Positions 11,201 through 23,200 of a stretch of 64,000 nucleotides of DNA are shown one piece after another. Origin of the DNA: Pycnopodia helianthoides (Eukaryota; Echinodermata; Asteroidea; Forcipulatida; Asteriidae); NCBI GenBank assembly GCA_032158295.1, contig CM063255.1, positions 10,506,094 to 10,570,093 on the forward strand. Direction: 5' to 3'. The position numbers were made by a program, and so were the translations under genes. The notes beneath the pieces were generated by a model. That model was not told where the DNA came from. It made no database searches and saw only the letters and a list, made by a program, of their open reading frames with translations. The stretch's first letter is position 1. Every line of letters starts with the position of its first letter.

Positions 11201-14200
11201 ATAGATTGAGTGCAATCAACCTCGTCCCCAGGGTGTGTCGAGCAGTACGAGGTTGACCGCTCTCTCACCCTGTTATTGGATCATTTGCATATCCAAAAAT
11301 TTTGGATACGTATGCAAATTGGAATAGTCTGGCTGCTTTTTTAAAATTCACATCTTCGTCATGGTCTCGTGGTCCGGTACCAGATTTAATAGCCTGTTTG
11401 TAAATTGGTTGCCGGCCGGTTGTTTTGACAAAGGTTAACATTTGGTTTTGTCCAATCAGGGTCCAAGTATATAAGGAGTTTCCCTCCCAGGGTTTACTAT
11501 TGTAAACATGGTTGGAAATAAAGTAAACCATGGGGACGAGGTTGGGATTGCAATAGACGTCATCGGCCGCCATCTTTGATGAATTGTGCTCGCGTGAAGA
11601 GCAATCATTGGCGTAGCGCGTCCACGCGTGCACTTTTCCATTGTTTTACATCAACGATGGCGGTCAATGACGCGTACTGCAATCCATCTATTCAATATTT
11701 TGCAGGGTAACCAAGGGGCGCAGATATAACGCAATGACTTTTCCAACGTATTCAGCGCTGTAACCAGACTATTTTTCTGCTGGCAACCGTAGAGACAATG
11801 TAACCTTTGTTCCCAAGGAAAAAAAATGACCCTGTGAATTCAAAGGCCTTTCTGGCAGGCAAGATACTGCACTAGTCATATGGGAAATGTTACACTTCGT
11901 GTCATATTTTCTACCTAAAATTCAAGAGTCATACAAATATTAGCTGAACAAATTTTGAGATGTGCCCCCTTTCATCATATCAAAGTTAATGATAATAATC
12001 ATATTGGCTTCTTATAATGTGCTCAAATCCGTCACTTAGTGGCGCTCATGGCGCTCCACATTATTACCCCTGGTCACTGTGCCATTTATTTCATTCCTAT
12101 CTCAGCTCCCTTGGGAGTAGAAGCCTGTACACACCTGCGCTAAATCAATCTAAGAACCCATCTTTGCCCTCACACTAAACCCATTATTAACCCCTGGGTG
12201 TCTTGCTCCAGGACACAAGCGTCATGACCGGGATTCGAGCCCACACCCTGATGACTACGCCACCAGAACTTAAGCCCAGTGCACTAAACCGCTCGGCCAC
12301 GACATGCCAAGTTGATCGAAACCAGATAATGCAATATCCATCCGATTTTATCTTTTCTCCCTTAAGGCTGTGCACAAATCGTGCCTGCAGGAACTTCAGG
12401 CTCTGTGGCTCTGTGTTGGCTATATTGAACAGGCTGCATCTGATTGATGTATTTACACAAAATTGCTACGGGTATTTTTTTATTTCAAAGAATTTTGTAT
12501 AAAATATCATGTAAAAAGAAAAATTGGATTTCATAGCACAACATAGTCATCGTTTCCTTGTGTTCGATACCTGCAAGACTTGCATAGTCTTTATATCACC
12601 GGTGGAAGAAGCGTGTTAGCTAATGAGTTAGGGGAGGATCGCAGCCTCTATTTCAAATCACCGGTGATTAAAGCGAATATAATATGCCCCAAATCCGGTG
12701 TGGGGGAAATTAAGCGACAAAGGGGCTACAAATGCATCCATAAATTACGGAATGATTCATCGCGTATTAGAATGTACGATAACTTACTCTGTAAGTCGTC
12801 CTTCGCCGCGGGGCTCTTGCTCAGCGTCATCCCTTTAAGAGCCAGGGGGATGCCCATGAACTGACGGTAGCTGTCACCGTACCACACCAATAGCTCCGTC
12901 CCCTGCGGACAGGTATGACAAACATCACTATAGGGTTAGTTCGAAAATTAGGGGTGTCCCACTTTACATAGATATAGGCCTACATATTATTATAGGAGCA
13001 CTTCTCACAACCACTATTCCATCAATATCACAGTGGTTTAGTATCACTCTAAAAACTGCCGGGTCAGAACTGACCCGGTTTCAGGTCCCACGGGGCCTGA
13101 CCCATTATTGGGTCAATATGACCCGGAATCTGTGTTTCATTTCATTTCATTTATCAATTCTGGTTGTGAAGCCTATAGGACTCTCAGAAAGCGAACTTAA
13201 TCACTATACTATAGCCAAGAACCCCGTGGAGAGAGGACAGTGAGGGAAGTTTCAGTTTTAGGTGTGGGAGGAAAACCCCATCAGGGAAAACCCACGCAAT
13301 CAGGCAGGGACTGAAAAACCCAATACACGTAGTGCCCCGGTGTGATTTGAACAGGGGGTCCCCAGAGGTGGAAGGCAAGGCAAGATACCACTACGCCAAC
13401 CTGACTCCAAATGTGTTCCAATGACCGAGACATGGGTCCAAAAATGACGCAGAATAACCTCTTATTAACATGAGCATTAAAAAAAAAGACTTTCACAACT
13501 TTTCCTTTGTTCCGTGATTGAACTGATTAAAAATCCCATTTCTTAACAAGTTTCCGGGTCAGCCTGACCCAGAAATGGCTCAGGTTCCCTACTGACCCCG
13601 AATCCAGGTCTCAAATTTATGACCGCGATAATTTGTGTTTTTATGAGTTTATGATTGAAGCGCATATCAAACTTAGGATCTAATACTATTAATTACATTG
13701 CATTTATTCAACCAATACAGGATGGGCAAAAAATACAAAGATGAGAAAAAAGCAATGGCGACACGCAAACATGTTATAGCGGACTAGGGTTTAAAGGCAG
13801 ACATTGCTTTTGGTAATTGTCAAAGACCAGTATCCTCACTTGGTATATCCCAACATTGCATAAAAATAACAAACCTGTGAAATTTGGGCTCGATTGGTCA
13901 TCGAAGTTGCAAGAAAATATTGGGGGAAAAAACACCCTTGGTGCATAGAAATGTGTGCTTTCTCATGCCTGAGAAAGGCTTCATGCCTGAAGCTTTTCTC
14001 AGATTCAAATATGGTTAGTGAGAAACTACCTCTTTCTCATAAACTACATTGCTTTAGGATGCGACTGTTTGTTATACTACCTATATGGTTTTTTTTTTCA
14101 AAGCCATATCTGCTATGGCCCTTATAGCCAAATATCTCACTTTGACATACTCTGACCGTGTGCCCAATTCCGTCCATGATTTGATATCAAAGGCACAATC

Positions 14201-17200
14201 ACAATATGCACCTATATCTACCCTACGAAGTGGAAACAGAAAAGATCAAACGTGGGAAAATGGCGGGAAGGGAATCAATTAGTGAACGAGGCAGACTAAT
14301 AATGATGAGACAACCAACTTTCAAGCGCAATCTCAAAACCCATTTATTTTAGTGTATTCACACTGCTGATGTTTATGTTCGTTTGTGAAGCGCAATGATC
14401 ATTTTTGGAATTGCGCTATATAAGAGCTGATATTATTATTATTAAACATTTCAACAACACAGGATGCAAAATACAAAGATGAGAAAAAAGCAATGGCGAC
14501 ACGCAAACATGTTATAGCGGACTAGGGTTTAAAGGCAGACATTGCTTTTGGTAATTGTCAAAGACCAGTATCCTCACTTGGTATATCCCAACATTGCATA
14601 TAAATAACAAACCTGTGAAATTTGGGCTCAATTGGTCATCGAAGTTGCAAGAAAATATTGGGGAAAAAACACCCTTGGTGCATAGAAATGTGTGCTTTCT
14701 CATGCCTGAGAAAGGCTTCATGCCTGAAGCTTTTCTCAGATTCAAATATGGTTTAGTGAGAAACTACCTCTTTCTCATAAACTACTTTGCTTTAGGATGC
14801 CACTGTTTGTTATACCACCTATATGTTTTTGTTTTTTCAAAGCCATATCTGCTATGGCCCTTATAAGCCAAATATCTCACTTTGACATACTCTGACCGTG
14901 TGCCCAATTCCGTCCATGATTTGATATCAAAGGCACAATCACATGCACCTATATCTACCCTACGAAGTGGAAACAGAAAAGATCAAACGTGGGAAAATGG
15001 CGGGAAGGGAATCAATTAGTGAACGAGGCAGACTAATAATGATTATGGGGTACATCAATCAACTTTTCTCGCAAATGGTTTTAGTTACTATTAGTCTAAC
15101 CATAGTAATCTTTCTGGACTGTATATATATAAACACTAGTGAAAATACGATGTTTAACATTATAATAGAGACAGCTGTCCGAAAAAAAAAAACATGTTTG
15201 AGGGTAGAACAAATCTATAATTGTGTGATTTCTAACGATGTCAACGAGATTTATTTTGACTATAGGTGCTAGTGAGCCAATGTAGGTTGTTCGCAAAGTA
15301 TGAAAGCACAATGTCAGGGCCCGCCGAAGTAGAAATGCTCCATAATTTTTTTCTGTTGAGCCAAAACATGCCGGAAAGCTGTCACAAGCATTGTACGTAT
15401 TTGATTAGCATATTATGTTAGCTTGTGATCAGGGCCATATTATTTTATGAAGCATGCAAACAGACGTTTCATGCATAATATGGAGCGACTCTTACATACA
15501 CTGGACACCTTTGGTGAATTGTCAAAGACCAGTCTTCTCACTTGGTATATCTCAACATATGCACAAAATAACAAACCTGTCAAAATTTGAACTCAATTGG
15601 TCGTTGAAGTTGCGAGATAATAATGGAAGAAAAAACACCCTTGTCACACGAAGTTGTGTGCTTTCAGATGCTTGATTTCGAGACCTCACGCGTGAGGTCT
15701 CAAAATCAATTCAAATATTTTACTGAGAAATTACTTCTTTCTCAAAAACTAAGTTACTTCAGAGGGAGCCGTTTCTCACAATGTTTTATACTACCAACAG
15801 CTCTCCATTGCTCGTTACCAAGTAAGTTTTTATGCTAACAATTATTTTGAGTAATTACCAATAGTATCCAATGCCTTTTAACACATTAAAAAAATATATA
15901 AACACTGCTACCCGTAAGCAAAGCAAAAAGGCACTAGCTCGCCGGCAGCTCTTGTAAGCAAATGAATGGCATAGGGTCATTGCAAATCCATCGCGAACAC
16001 GCACGTGCCCTGTCAAATCTTCTTGATCGCTTGTGACCTTGACGCACATTTTGTCTGCTATTGCGAGCACACAGGTTTGCTTACCAGTAAACTGTTTTAT
16101 GAAAATGAGCCCCGGTTTAACTTGGCATTTTCTTGGCAATGCTTTATAGATTGTGCGCTTAGTCACAACGGTGAAGTTTTTCCTAAATTTCAAAATGTTT
16201 CTATCGATAGTTCCTGATCTCATCGAGAAGGTGCTCCTTTTTAATACAACAAGGCAAAAAAGTACACAGCTTAATTTTAAACGGTAAAATACTGACGTAC
16301 GTAAAAGTCACGTGTCATCTATCACATGGTCTACGCATCAGCCAATAAGATTTCCTTACCCTTGGGATATCTTTACACGCTTCATAGTAGATGAACTCCC
16401 CACACTGCGAGGCGATTAGATTTTGCTCTTTGGCGTGGCGGGCGCAGTTGACGAAACAGAGCCAGTTGCTTGTGCCGTTCCGCCCGTCAACGAAGTGACT
16501 CAACTTGCCGTCGTGGAAAATCTGCGAAAGACATAATTATTATTTCAAGGATGCGAACACCGTCACTAAAACGTGTAAAACATCTTGAAATGTTAAAAAT
16601 GAATTGAACAAGTGTCCTTAAAGGCACAGTACACGTTTGGTAATGACTATGGAAATTAATGGCAATAAAAACTTACTTTGTAAGATTAAGAAGTACAGCA
16701 GCCTTGGGTAGTATAATGAATTTTGAGAAACTTTTAACTTCGAAGTACTACGGTTATGGAAAATATGTCACTTTTCATTCCCCAACTCCTATGGCGAATA
16801 TTCTTCCTGCGTGGAAATATTTGCTCCAGTTTTTTCGGTGATATCTCAAAAACGCAACCACCTTTTGAAGTGAAATTTTCACAGGTTAGTTTTATTGTAT
16901 GTACCTACATTTATATAGGATTAACACAATCAGTATGGCTCCAATAACCAAACGTGTACAGCACCTTTAAGATTTGTTTTTGTACTGGTAGGTGTAAGCA
17001 CAAAAAACAGACGATTAACACTTCATTTACTTTTCTTGTTTTACTTTTCTGTGACCCTGTGCTCATGAGCCAACGCGGCGGCTCATAATGATGTGCCGTG
17101 TATTGATAGCCAATGCCGGGTAAAATTCTTTGGAGGGCACAAGGGGGTGCACCATTTTTCTCTAGGGGGCAATTCTGGGCAATACAAAAAAACTGTAATT

Positions 17201-20200
17201 TGCTTCCGTTTGCATTTCTCTTAAACAAGCCCCTTTTCAGCGCTTTTGTTGTGCCATTTACGATACTCTTTTCATAAGAGTAAGTGTAGAATATTACTTG
17301 CAATTGTTAAGCAATACTTTCTGCTTAAGCAGCTCTATGAAATTGGGCCCTGATTACGAAAGACACCACTGGGTCAAAGGGGAGAAGGTATAGATTTTGA
17401 CCTATTGACCCAATTCAACTGACGTCATCATCACGTTTTGGGATTTGGTGTCCCACCAGAGCGTTATACGGTGCGCGGTGTGCATTTTAGGCCACGCGGC
17501 ATTTACATGCTTACCAGACGTGCAGTTTGACTCCCAAAATGGCACCGTGTGCAGACACTGTGCCGCGTACGATTTTTTTTCTGCAGCACACGTCGGCTAT
17601 GGAGTCAACAGTTAAGGGATAGGCTGTTCTTCCCTATCCCTTAACTGCTGACTCCGTAGCCAGCGTGTGCTGCAGAACATAAATTTGCGTGCCGCGTGTG
17701 ACGTTGGTGCAAGAGTCAACGTAAACAAGTACAAACACGAGCCCACGTGACCTTGACGTGTGCGCAGTTGCTAACATTAAAAAAAAGAGCATCAAACATG
17801 ACGGTGTAACATCTCAATTTTTTCCGAATTTAAATCAAAATTAAAAATATGCCTGACATGAGATGTATTGCTGGTAGTCACAAAACCATTTATTTTTTCT
17901 CTCGACAGTAAGTGGGACATCACTCTCCTCAAAAACAAATTCCTATATAATGATTTCCGCTTGACCTACAGTGTAGGTTTCTAATAGTTCATCGGCACAC
18001 TGTCTTTTTGGTTGCTCTCCGCTAGCCATCGTCACGACTTGAACCCTACAAGAACATTTCCCCTGTCGCGGGGTGTTAGCTCCGTCCTAATCCGCCGTGA
18101 TTCATGGCCAGCAGCCCGCTCGTTACAGACCGGAGCTCCGGTCGTTTGCCCTAAACGATGCCTCGCTCCAGATGTTACTGGCGATATCAAGCACTCTAAA
18201 ATTACTTCATTTCCCCTTTATGAGCCCTGCGATGATCCATTTATTCAAAGCTGAATAAATTAAATTTAAAAGCTATATTTTCCGCATGAATAGGTGCTTA
18301 CTGGGGCCGAGCCGGGGTGTCGTGTATGTGTACAGGGGGACTTGGGGGGGGGCCTCCGGTCCGTGCACGTGATAACTGCTAGTCTCCGTCTTGTCTTGTT
18401 ATTTTAACACTGCATCTTGGTGAGCGAAGACCTTTATTGTTTTTGCAACTTACATAAATGTACCACAATCAAAACTCGAAGGTCAAATCAATAGTCGGAT
18501 ACCTGTTTTGGTTGGATTAGATTCAGTATTTATAACTGCTTTACGGGTCGGATGGGCCTAAAAACACGTTCGTACACTCTAAACGGGTTCAAGAGATCCA
18601 TACAATACAATACTAATTTATAAAGGGCCATGGGAAGAGTGAAAGCATGATGCTTTCTTTACGCAAACTGAATAGTATTTCGTACACACAAAATTACTAA
18701 TTAAGCTGCTAAAGCAAAAAATATATATGAGTATGACGAGAAGATTACCAGCCGAAATTGACCATTGAGTACCGTTCTGACTGGTGCCCCGCTTAATCTT
18801 GCAGTTCCCCGGGGACGAATCCAATCGGCCTAAAGGCAGGGTATACTTTTGGTAATTGTTAAAGACCAGGGGTCGGTTTCACAAAACTCCTCCTAACTTA
18901 GGACTAATCCTAGGCAATGCTAAGAGATAGGACTAGTCTTAAGTACTGGTCCTAACTTAAGACTAGTCCTAAGTTGTAGGAAAGAGTTTTGTGAAATCGA
19001 CCCCTGTATCCTCACTTGGTGTGTCCCAGCATATGCATAAAATAACAAACCTGTGAAAATTTGGGCTAAATTGGTCATCGAAGCTGCAATAAAACAATGA
19101 AAGAAAATGACACCTTTGCTTAGAATTGTGTGCTTTCGAATGCCTGTTTCTGTCCGAAACATTTCTCAAATTGTGTATTCCTGTTTAGGGATTATTCTTC
19201 ATGCGCGGACATTATTCGCTGCGGATTTTGGCGATATTTCAAAAACGCGACCACCTTTTGAAATGAAATTTTCACAGGTTAGTTTTATTTGTATATATCA
19301 ACATTTATCTAGGATTAAAACAATCAAACGGTCCCAAAAACCAAAGGTATACTTTTGCCTTTAAGCCCACATTTTCACAGGTTTGTTACTTCATGTACAT
19401 GGGTTGATCACACAAAACATGAAGACTGTCTGCGACTATTTTGTCAGCTCTAACAATCCTGTATGAATATACATTCAAGAATTGGTTGGTGAGCAAAGTT
19501 TGAGGAGGGTCTTGAGAAAAAACTTGTAAAATATACTTTTTGATCTCAGATTTACATAAAACTTACACGGTCTAATGATGATAATAGTAGAAAACATCCC
19601 TTGAAATATTTCTGTCTGAAATGCCATATTTGATGAGAAATGAATAAACTAATTTTCCGATTGGAGTTTATCGCTCAGTGAGCGTTTTTGTTCATTTGTT
19701 AAATCTATATGATTTCATGCAAATGTGTTCTCGGTTGTTCACTATTTTCTCGTGACCCAGATGGCCGACCGATCTCAAACTTCTACAGGTTTGTCAGTTT
19801 ATGTATGGTGGATTACATAAAGTGCTTACACTGCCAGCAACTGTTTTGTTAGCTAAAAACAATTCTGTGATGTTCCTTTAAAAACTTACTTGGTAACGAG
19901 CAACGGAGAGCTGTTGATAGTATAAAACATTGTGGGAAATATCTCCCTCTGAAGTAACGTAGTTTAGTTGAGCAAGAGGTAATTCCTCACTAAAATATTA
20001 AAAGACTTCTGGCCAGAAGTCTTTTATTATGCACCAGAAATCACACAAGTTTGTGCAACGAGAGTGTTTTTTTTCTTTCATTATTTTCTTGCAACTGCGA
20101 TGATTATAATCGAGTCCAAATGTTCACAGATTTGTTATCTTATGCATGGGATACACCAAGTGAGAATACTGGTTTTTGACAATTACCAAAGGTGTCCAGT

Positions 20201-23200
20201 GCCTTTCAGCGTGCTTTGAACACGTCGACGCTATACTCCTAACACGAACATATACTGTAATGTCAATGTCAGGGCAAAACCCTTACTCTTCCTCGTACCC
20301 CCGGTCTATCTCTTCACGTTCATTTCGTCCTTGAGTGATTACCGGATTATTTTTCTAGCGGTGCATTTTTTATGAGCACAGAGCCGCACGCCGTGAGCTT
20401 CGGTATAGCTGTTATTAACCATGACCGGGTCCGTCAGTGAAGCTACTCTCGCTCTCTCAGTTTTGCGTATGACAAATACCGCGCGGTCATGTCGTACCTC
20501 TAGTCACGTGTGTTTTCACGCAGAAGTGCTCGCCTTTAAGTGCGCCGTGGAGCGGGTGACAGGGCGTTATTGATGGCATTATCATACCAAGCGGTTTTGA
20601 TTTCCGCGGTCATGTGTGTGTGCACACGCGTATGTTGTATCACCGCGGCAGGCGTGTAACGAGCCCTCTTGCGTTCAACCGTGGTTTACTCCGACAGCAT
20701 CAAAAACGTTTGTGGCGTATAAAAGTATGCAGCGAGATCGCCACAACTAAACAGCGCCACCGTGTGTCCCAGTAAGTTGAAAAAAAAACACCGGTAACTT
20801 GCACACAAGTATGATGGCTCGGGAACATTAAAAATGTTCCCCAAAAAATAATAACACAACCTTTATTTTCGCCTCGTGATTGTCTGTTACAACGACCAAG
20901 TCATGTTTGTCCGTATGCGCATGCATCTAAAAAAAATAATAATCCTATATTAAAGATTTGGGTTGAACAAAGAAGAATTTACTACGGTGGGACTTGAACC
21001 TCCGACCTCCGGATTAACGTGCTGGTGTGGCAAGGGATTTTGTCCCCCCCCCCCCCCCATACGGCGAACTGTGTACAAATTTCTTCTGATAGCGCCCTCT
21101 TTTGAATCAACCTCCTTCAGCCCATGTTAATTTCCAATATGGGGGACAGCATCTTCAGTGACAGACTTCCCTATGACACAGGCACTCTACCAACTGAGCT
21201 ATCTGGCCCTAAATGTTGCTGGTGTCCCTATTTGGTCAATATCTTTGTTCCGGGTGTCAGTCAGAAGCCATTCAACCTGTAACTGCTGTATTTCCAGGGA
21301 TGACAACCAAGTTTACGATACAACCTGGGAAGTGGCAGGAGTGGGATCACCTTCAGGGTGTGCGACTTATGAGCATTTCAAATGTCGAATTATGGACCAC
21401 AAGCAAAACTGACTGGGTAAAATTTAAGTTATTTTGGATCGAACAAAGACAATTTGACTAAGGCGGGACTTTCGTCCCACTATTGTGAGTTTGACTCTGT
21501 TCAAATATCTTAAAATTTAAATGAGACAAAATTAGAAACAGCAACAATTATTTACCTCCCACATGAAGCTGGTGTCGTCGTTGTTCTTGATCTCACTCGG
21601 GTGGATGATGCGACCAGTGAATGGACCAAACCGCGAACCCTTGGGTATCATGGTGCTTTGGCAGAACACGCTATAGTGAGGTGCGCCACCAACGACAGTC
21701 TGCGTTATAGAAATACCTGCAGAACACAGAGAGACAATTTTTTTTTTTTTACTTAATAAAAAATATAAGCTGGTCTACGGGGTACTGTGTATTGCACTGG
21801 CATTTTTCACAGCACACTGTTGAAAATGACAATTTGTTTATGTTCATTAAAAACTGATTCAACAAGGCAGAAAGTTTAAGAGCTTCGCTCGGTCCCAGCA
21901 CCCATCCAAAGGCACTGGATTGGATGACGTATCCACATGCGCAGTGAACCATTCCCCCGACCTAATAACCCCACAGTCAACTCTTCCTGTTTATGAAAGA
22001 TTTGTCTATCAGTAGAGATGTATAGCTATATTGTGTAAATCCATTGCACAAAATTATTGTCATTTTTTTGCATTGTACTAAAAAATAGGGCTCGATCGCA
22101 ACATTCCTCTTTCACTTAGGTTCAAAAGTATCGTTTACATTATCCATGGAGCCTCCATGCATTGTCATATCCCATGTATGACACTGTTGTGATTGTGCGC
22201 ATTATAAGCCGATAGCAGCACAATCGTTCCACCATGCATCACTACATCCTAAACAGGAATTTGTTGCAAGCTCATCAGCCCATCTCAACGGCCTTGAATT
22301 GGACCGGTCCAGGGGCCGAGTGACTTTAAATGTTTAAAGGAACATTTTACAGAATTTGTAAGAAAAAAACTTGTAAAATATACTTTTCGATCACAGATTT
22401 ACATAAAACTTACACGGTCTAATGATGATGATAGTAGAAAATATCCCTTGAAATATTTCTGTCTGAAATTCCATATTTGATGAGAAATGAATAAACTAAT
22501 TTTCCGATCGGAGTTTATCGCTCAGTGAGCGTTTTATCCATTTTTTTAATCTATATGATTTCATGCAAATGTGTAATCGGTTTTTCACTATTTTCTCGTG
22601 ACCCAGATGGCCGGTCGATCTCAAACTTCAACAGGTTTGTCAGTTTATGTATTTGGTGGATTACATAAAGTGCTTACACTGCCAGCAACTGTTTTGTTAT
22701 CAAAAACCAATTCTGTAATGTTCCTTTAAGGGTCAGTGGCGACTCAGTTCAGTTTGATGAAAAGCCTCTCTACCTCCTAAGCAGTAAAATAACTGCTGTT
22801 TTAACCTCAGTTTTACACAAAGAAAGTATTCTCTTGCGGTCTAACACAACACCCTCTTAGTGAAAATGTCACTCGTTTCTTCTACCTTCTGGGTGGCTGA
22901 CGGTCTCGATGTCCAACGCGGACTGCCGTCGAGGAGTGGCCTTCTCAGGGGGCGCCCTCTCGCTGTCCGTTGTTGTCGCTCGGTCGCTTTTCCCAGCGTC
23001 GTTCGGTGAGGGCGGTAGAGAAAAGACTGGTTTACCTTTCCTATCTGAAAAATAAAATGTATAATCATCAATGCTCGATAAGTACGAAGTGCCCTAAATT
23101 TTGTTGGGGTGTTTGTTTATTTGTTTAATGTGTTCTTTCAGGGAGTTGGGCGTTAGTTCTTTTACTACTGTTCGCTGGTTTGTTTGTTTGTTTATTGGTG

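Larger units (their letters stand above)
8234..12787 (-). other. PRDM14: PRDM14 intron 6
   Basis: Contents are: an A-type element (8354-8720), a fragment of the 35.3-kb inverted repeat (8756-8800), C and A runs (9292-9336), a P hairpin with poly-A (10156-10410), an AT-rich tract of TAA/ATA-like words (10430-10850), a Q element (11530-11700) and a SINE (12000-12310). Sequence 12560-12780 just upstream of the donor is moderately GC-rich and matches no other part of the window. Confidence 0.7.
12903..16359 (-). other. PRDM14: PRDM14 intron 5
   Basis: Contents are: a P element (13042-13620) interrupted by a tRNA-derived SINE, a 590-bp direct duplication (13713-14306 and 14453-15043) that flanks a LINE 3' end, and an A element (15495-15881). 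The stretch 15900-16340 next to exon 5 shows no repeat. Confidence 0.75.
16522..21555 (-). other. PRDM14: PRDM14 intron 4
   Basis: Contents are: a C element (16617-16971), an F-end fragment (17310-17355), an M hairpin (17569-17690), a GC-rich block (18000-18260), a C/A composite with a nested E hairpin (18829-19364), a D element (19511-19880) fused to an A element (19881-20208), a CpG-rich unique block (20210-20775) and a tRNA-derived repeat (20950-21480). Confidence 0.7.

Noticed and set aside
12180..12310. tRNA gene on the minus strand
   Set aside because: A- and B-box-like words are present, but the sequence continues into a SINE body and recurs at 30.8, 34.9 and 58.9 kb. The cloverleaf is not complete.
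21000..21210. tRNA gene on the minus strand with TAGCTCAGTTGG
   Set aside because: The A and B boxes are about 190 bp apart, too far for a tRNA, and the flanks are repeated. It is a tRNA-derived repeat.
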